From: CAVRZY01 sp963725415
Lineage (GTDB): Bacteria; Acidobacteriota; Terriglobia; Bryobacterales; Bryobacteraceae
Direction: 5' to 3'
Length of the DNA stretch: 5,928 bases
NCBI GenBank assembly: GCA_963725415.1
Contig: CAVRZY010000264.1
Location: forward strand, 1 to 5,928
In this document: one piece after another, positions 5,092 through 5,928 of the stretch
Numbering within the stretch: the stretch's first letter is position 1
Layout of the letters: each line of letters opens with the position of its first letter
Made by a program: the position numbers and the translations under genes
The notes under the pieces: generated by a model
Seen by the model: the letters and a program-made list of their open reading frames with translations, nothing else
Databases searched by the model: none
What the model was told of the DNA's origin: nothing

Positions 5092-5928
5092 CTACTGCTC
5101 GCCACTCTGCAACTGGCCTCGCAGCCTGGCGATGGTCTTGACCAGCGGGAGGTCAGAGTCGGCCTCTTTCCACAGCCGGTCAAGAATACCCAGAAGCTGG
5201 GCCGCCTGGGATCTCTACCCCGGGACCAGCGAATCTGTGCCAGGCGGGCGTGGGCCGCAATCCAGGATTGCTGGGGTTCCCAGCCCAGCGCACGGCGGCC
5301 CATGGCAATCAGCTTCTCGTAGCAGCCGATGGCCTGTTCCATCTGGCCGGCTTTGTCGTGCGCATGGGCCAGGCTGGCCAGAGTCTCCGGGGTGCTGGCT
5401 TCGCGCTCGGCAAGAAGCAGAAGCTCGACTGCGCGCCGATGGCTGCCACGCGCGAGCGCCACTTCTCCTTCCACCAGATGCAGGCTGCTGCTCTGCTCCG
5501 GGTTCTTGGTGTCAACCTGTGCAGGGAGCTGGCGCAAGATCCGCAGGGCTTTCCCGACCGCGCCAGCGCGAGCATAGCCTGCTCCAATTCGCGTAGCCAG
5601 CCAGAGCGCCGGGGTGCTCAACGCCTCCCTGCACCGCTCCGCCTGATCGAGTTCACGCACCTGGCCCCCTCGGTCGCCTTGACCACCCAGCAGAATGGAG
5701 ACGAACAGATGGCTGCGCGCCTGCCTGAGCAGGTCCTGCCGGGCTTCGCTGAGCAGAATCGATTCCCGCAGCCGCGCTTCGGCCTGGCGGTATTTCCCTT
5801 CATAGAGGTCGAGCAAAGCCAAAGAGCGCAGCCCGGACGCCCGCAGGTCCGGTTTGGATAATGCGAACCCGAAGACCTCCCTGGCCTTCTGTACGTTCCC
5901 GCTGTGTACCAGAGCAAAACCGTACTCA
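5092..5928 (-). pseudogene. TPR-repeat protein, C-terminal part, frameshifted near its end
   Basis: The frame enters from the window edge and reads 'EYGFALVHSGNVQKAREVF' and then 'LALLDLYEGKYRQAEARLRE', 'LWLATRIGAGYARAGAVGKALRIL', 'EGEVALARGSHRRAVELL', 'LASLAHAHDKAGQMEQAIGCYEKLI' and 'ALGWEPQQSWIAAHARLAQI', i.e. successive TPR helix pairs, a scaffold for protein contacts. In bacteria this C-terminal pattern often belongs to large serine/threonine kinases or transcriptional regulators with TPR arrays; the N-terminal domain is outside the window. After 'RWSRG' the frame loses family character. The next frame then gives 'QAAQLLGILDRLWKEADSD', 'LPLVKTIARLRGQL' and a TAG at 5092-5094, the expected family ending. 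One missing base between about 5205 and 5220 (an extra G in the GGG at 5208-5210 would repair it) explains this. It may be a real mutation or a sequencing error. Without repair the protein continues in a wrong frame to 4950, across the toxin gene. Confidence 0.8.

Noticed and set aside
1..5928. CRISPR array, tRNA or rRNA genes
   Set aside because: No regularly spaced short repeats and no recognisable tRNA or rRNA sequence on reading either strand.

Overview
The window is a GC-rich (roughly 60% by eye), repeat-laden accessory region built mostly from insertion-sequence material and gene remnants. No rRNA, tRNA or CRISPR array is visible. A TPR protein with an 'ALGWEPQQ...WKEADSDLPL' style C-terminus, a RepB-type primase and a DruA-like/IS66 pair together resemble IS-rich Acidobacteriota-type genomes. 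That assignment is inference from family knowledge; nothing in the window proves the taxon.

Layout. (1) 2-367, + strand: C-terminal part of a DruA-like (DUF4338) protein, cut by the window edge. Its stop overlaps the GTG start of (2) 364-1740, an intact IS66-family transposase (zinc-ribbon plus DDE catalytic core). (3) 1741-2106: a gene-poor stretch that opens with a strongly C-over-G biased segment (possible Rho-dependent terminator; G-quadruplex potential on the other strand) and contains a GC hairpin. (4) 2107-2232, - strand: possible tail of an unrecognised gene with a lysine/arginine-rich end. (5) 2234-2560, - strand: truncated 3' end of an IS110-family element. (6) about 2561-3431, - strand: a RepB-family (AEP-type) primase whose own 3' end has been replaced by (5). 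(7) 3432-3516: possible relic of an IS481-like transposase C-terminus. (8) 3517 to about 4700, - strand: a nearly complete IS110-family element with DEDD and serine motifs, whose open reading frame runs through its own end into (7). Just upstream of its transposase is a nested inverted repeat that could fold as a structured RNA. (9) 4744-5034, + strand: a RelE/ParE-family toxin with no visible antitoxin. (10) 5092-5928, - strand: C-terminal part of a TPR-repeat protein carrying a one-base frameshift close to its end.

How the parts relate. The primase lies between two same-orientation copies of an IS110 3' end about 1283 bp apart, so the block could be lost or duplicated by recombination, and it shows repeated IS110 insertion and decay. 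The IS110 copy beside the toxin may have displaced the antitoxin. The most unusual items are the translationally coupled DruA-like/IS66 pair, the structured sequence upstream of the IS110 transposase (a possible bridge RNA or part of one), and the primase enclosed by IS110 ends.
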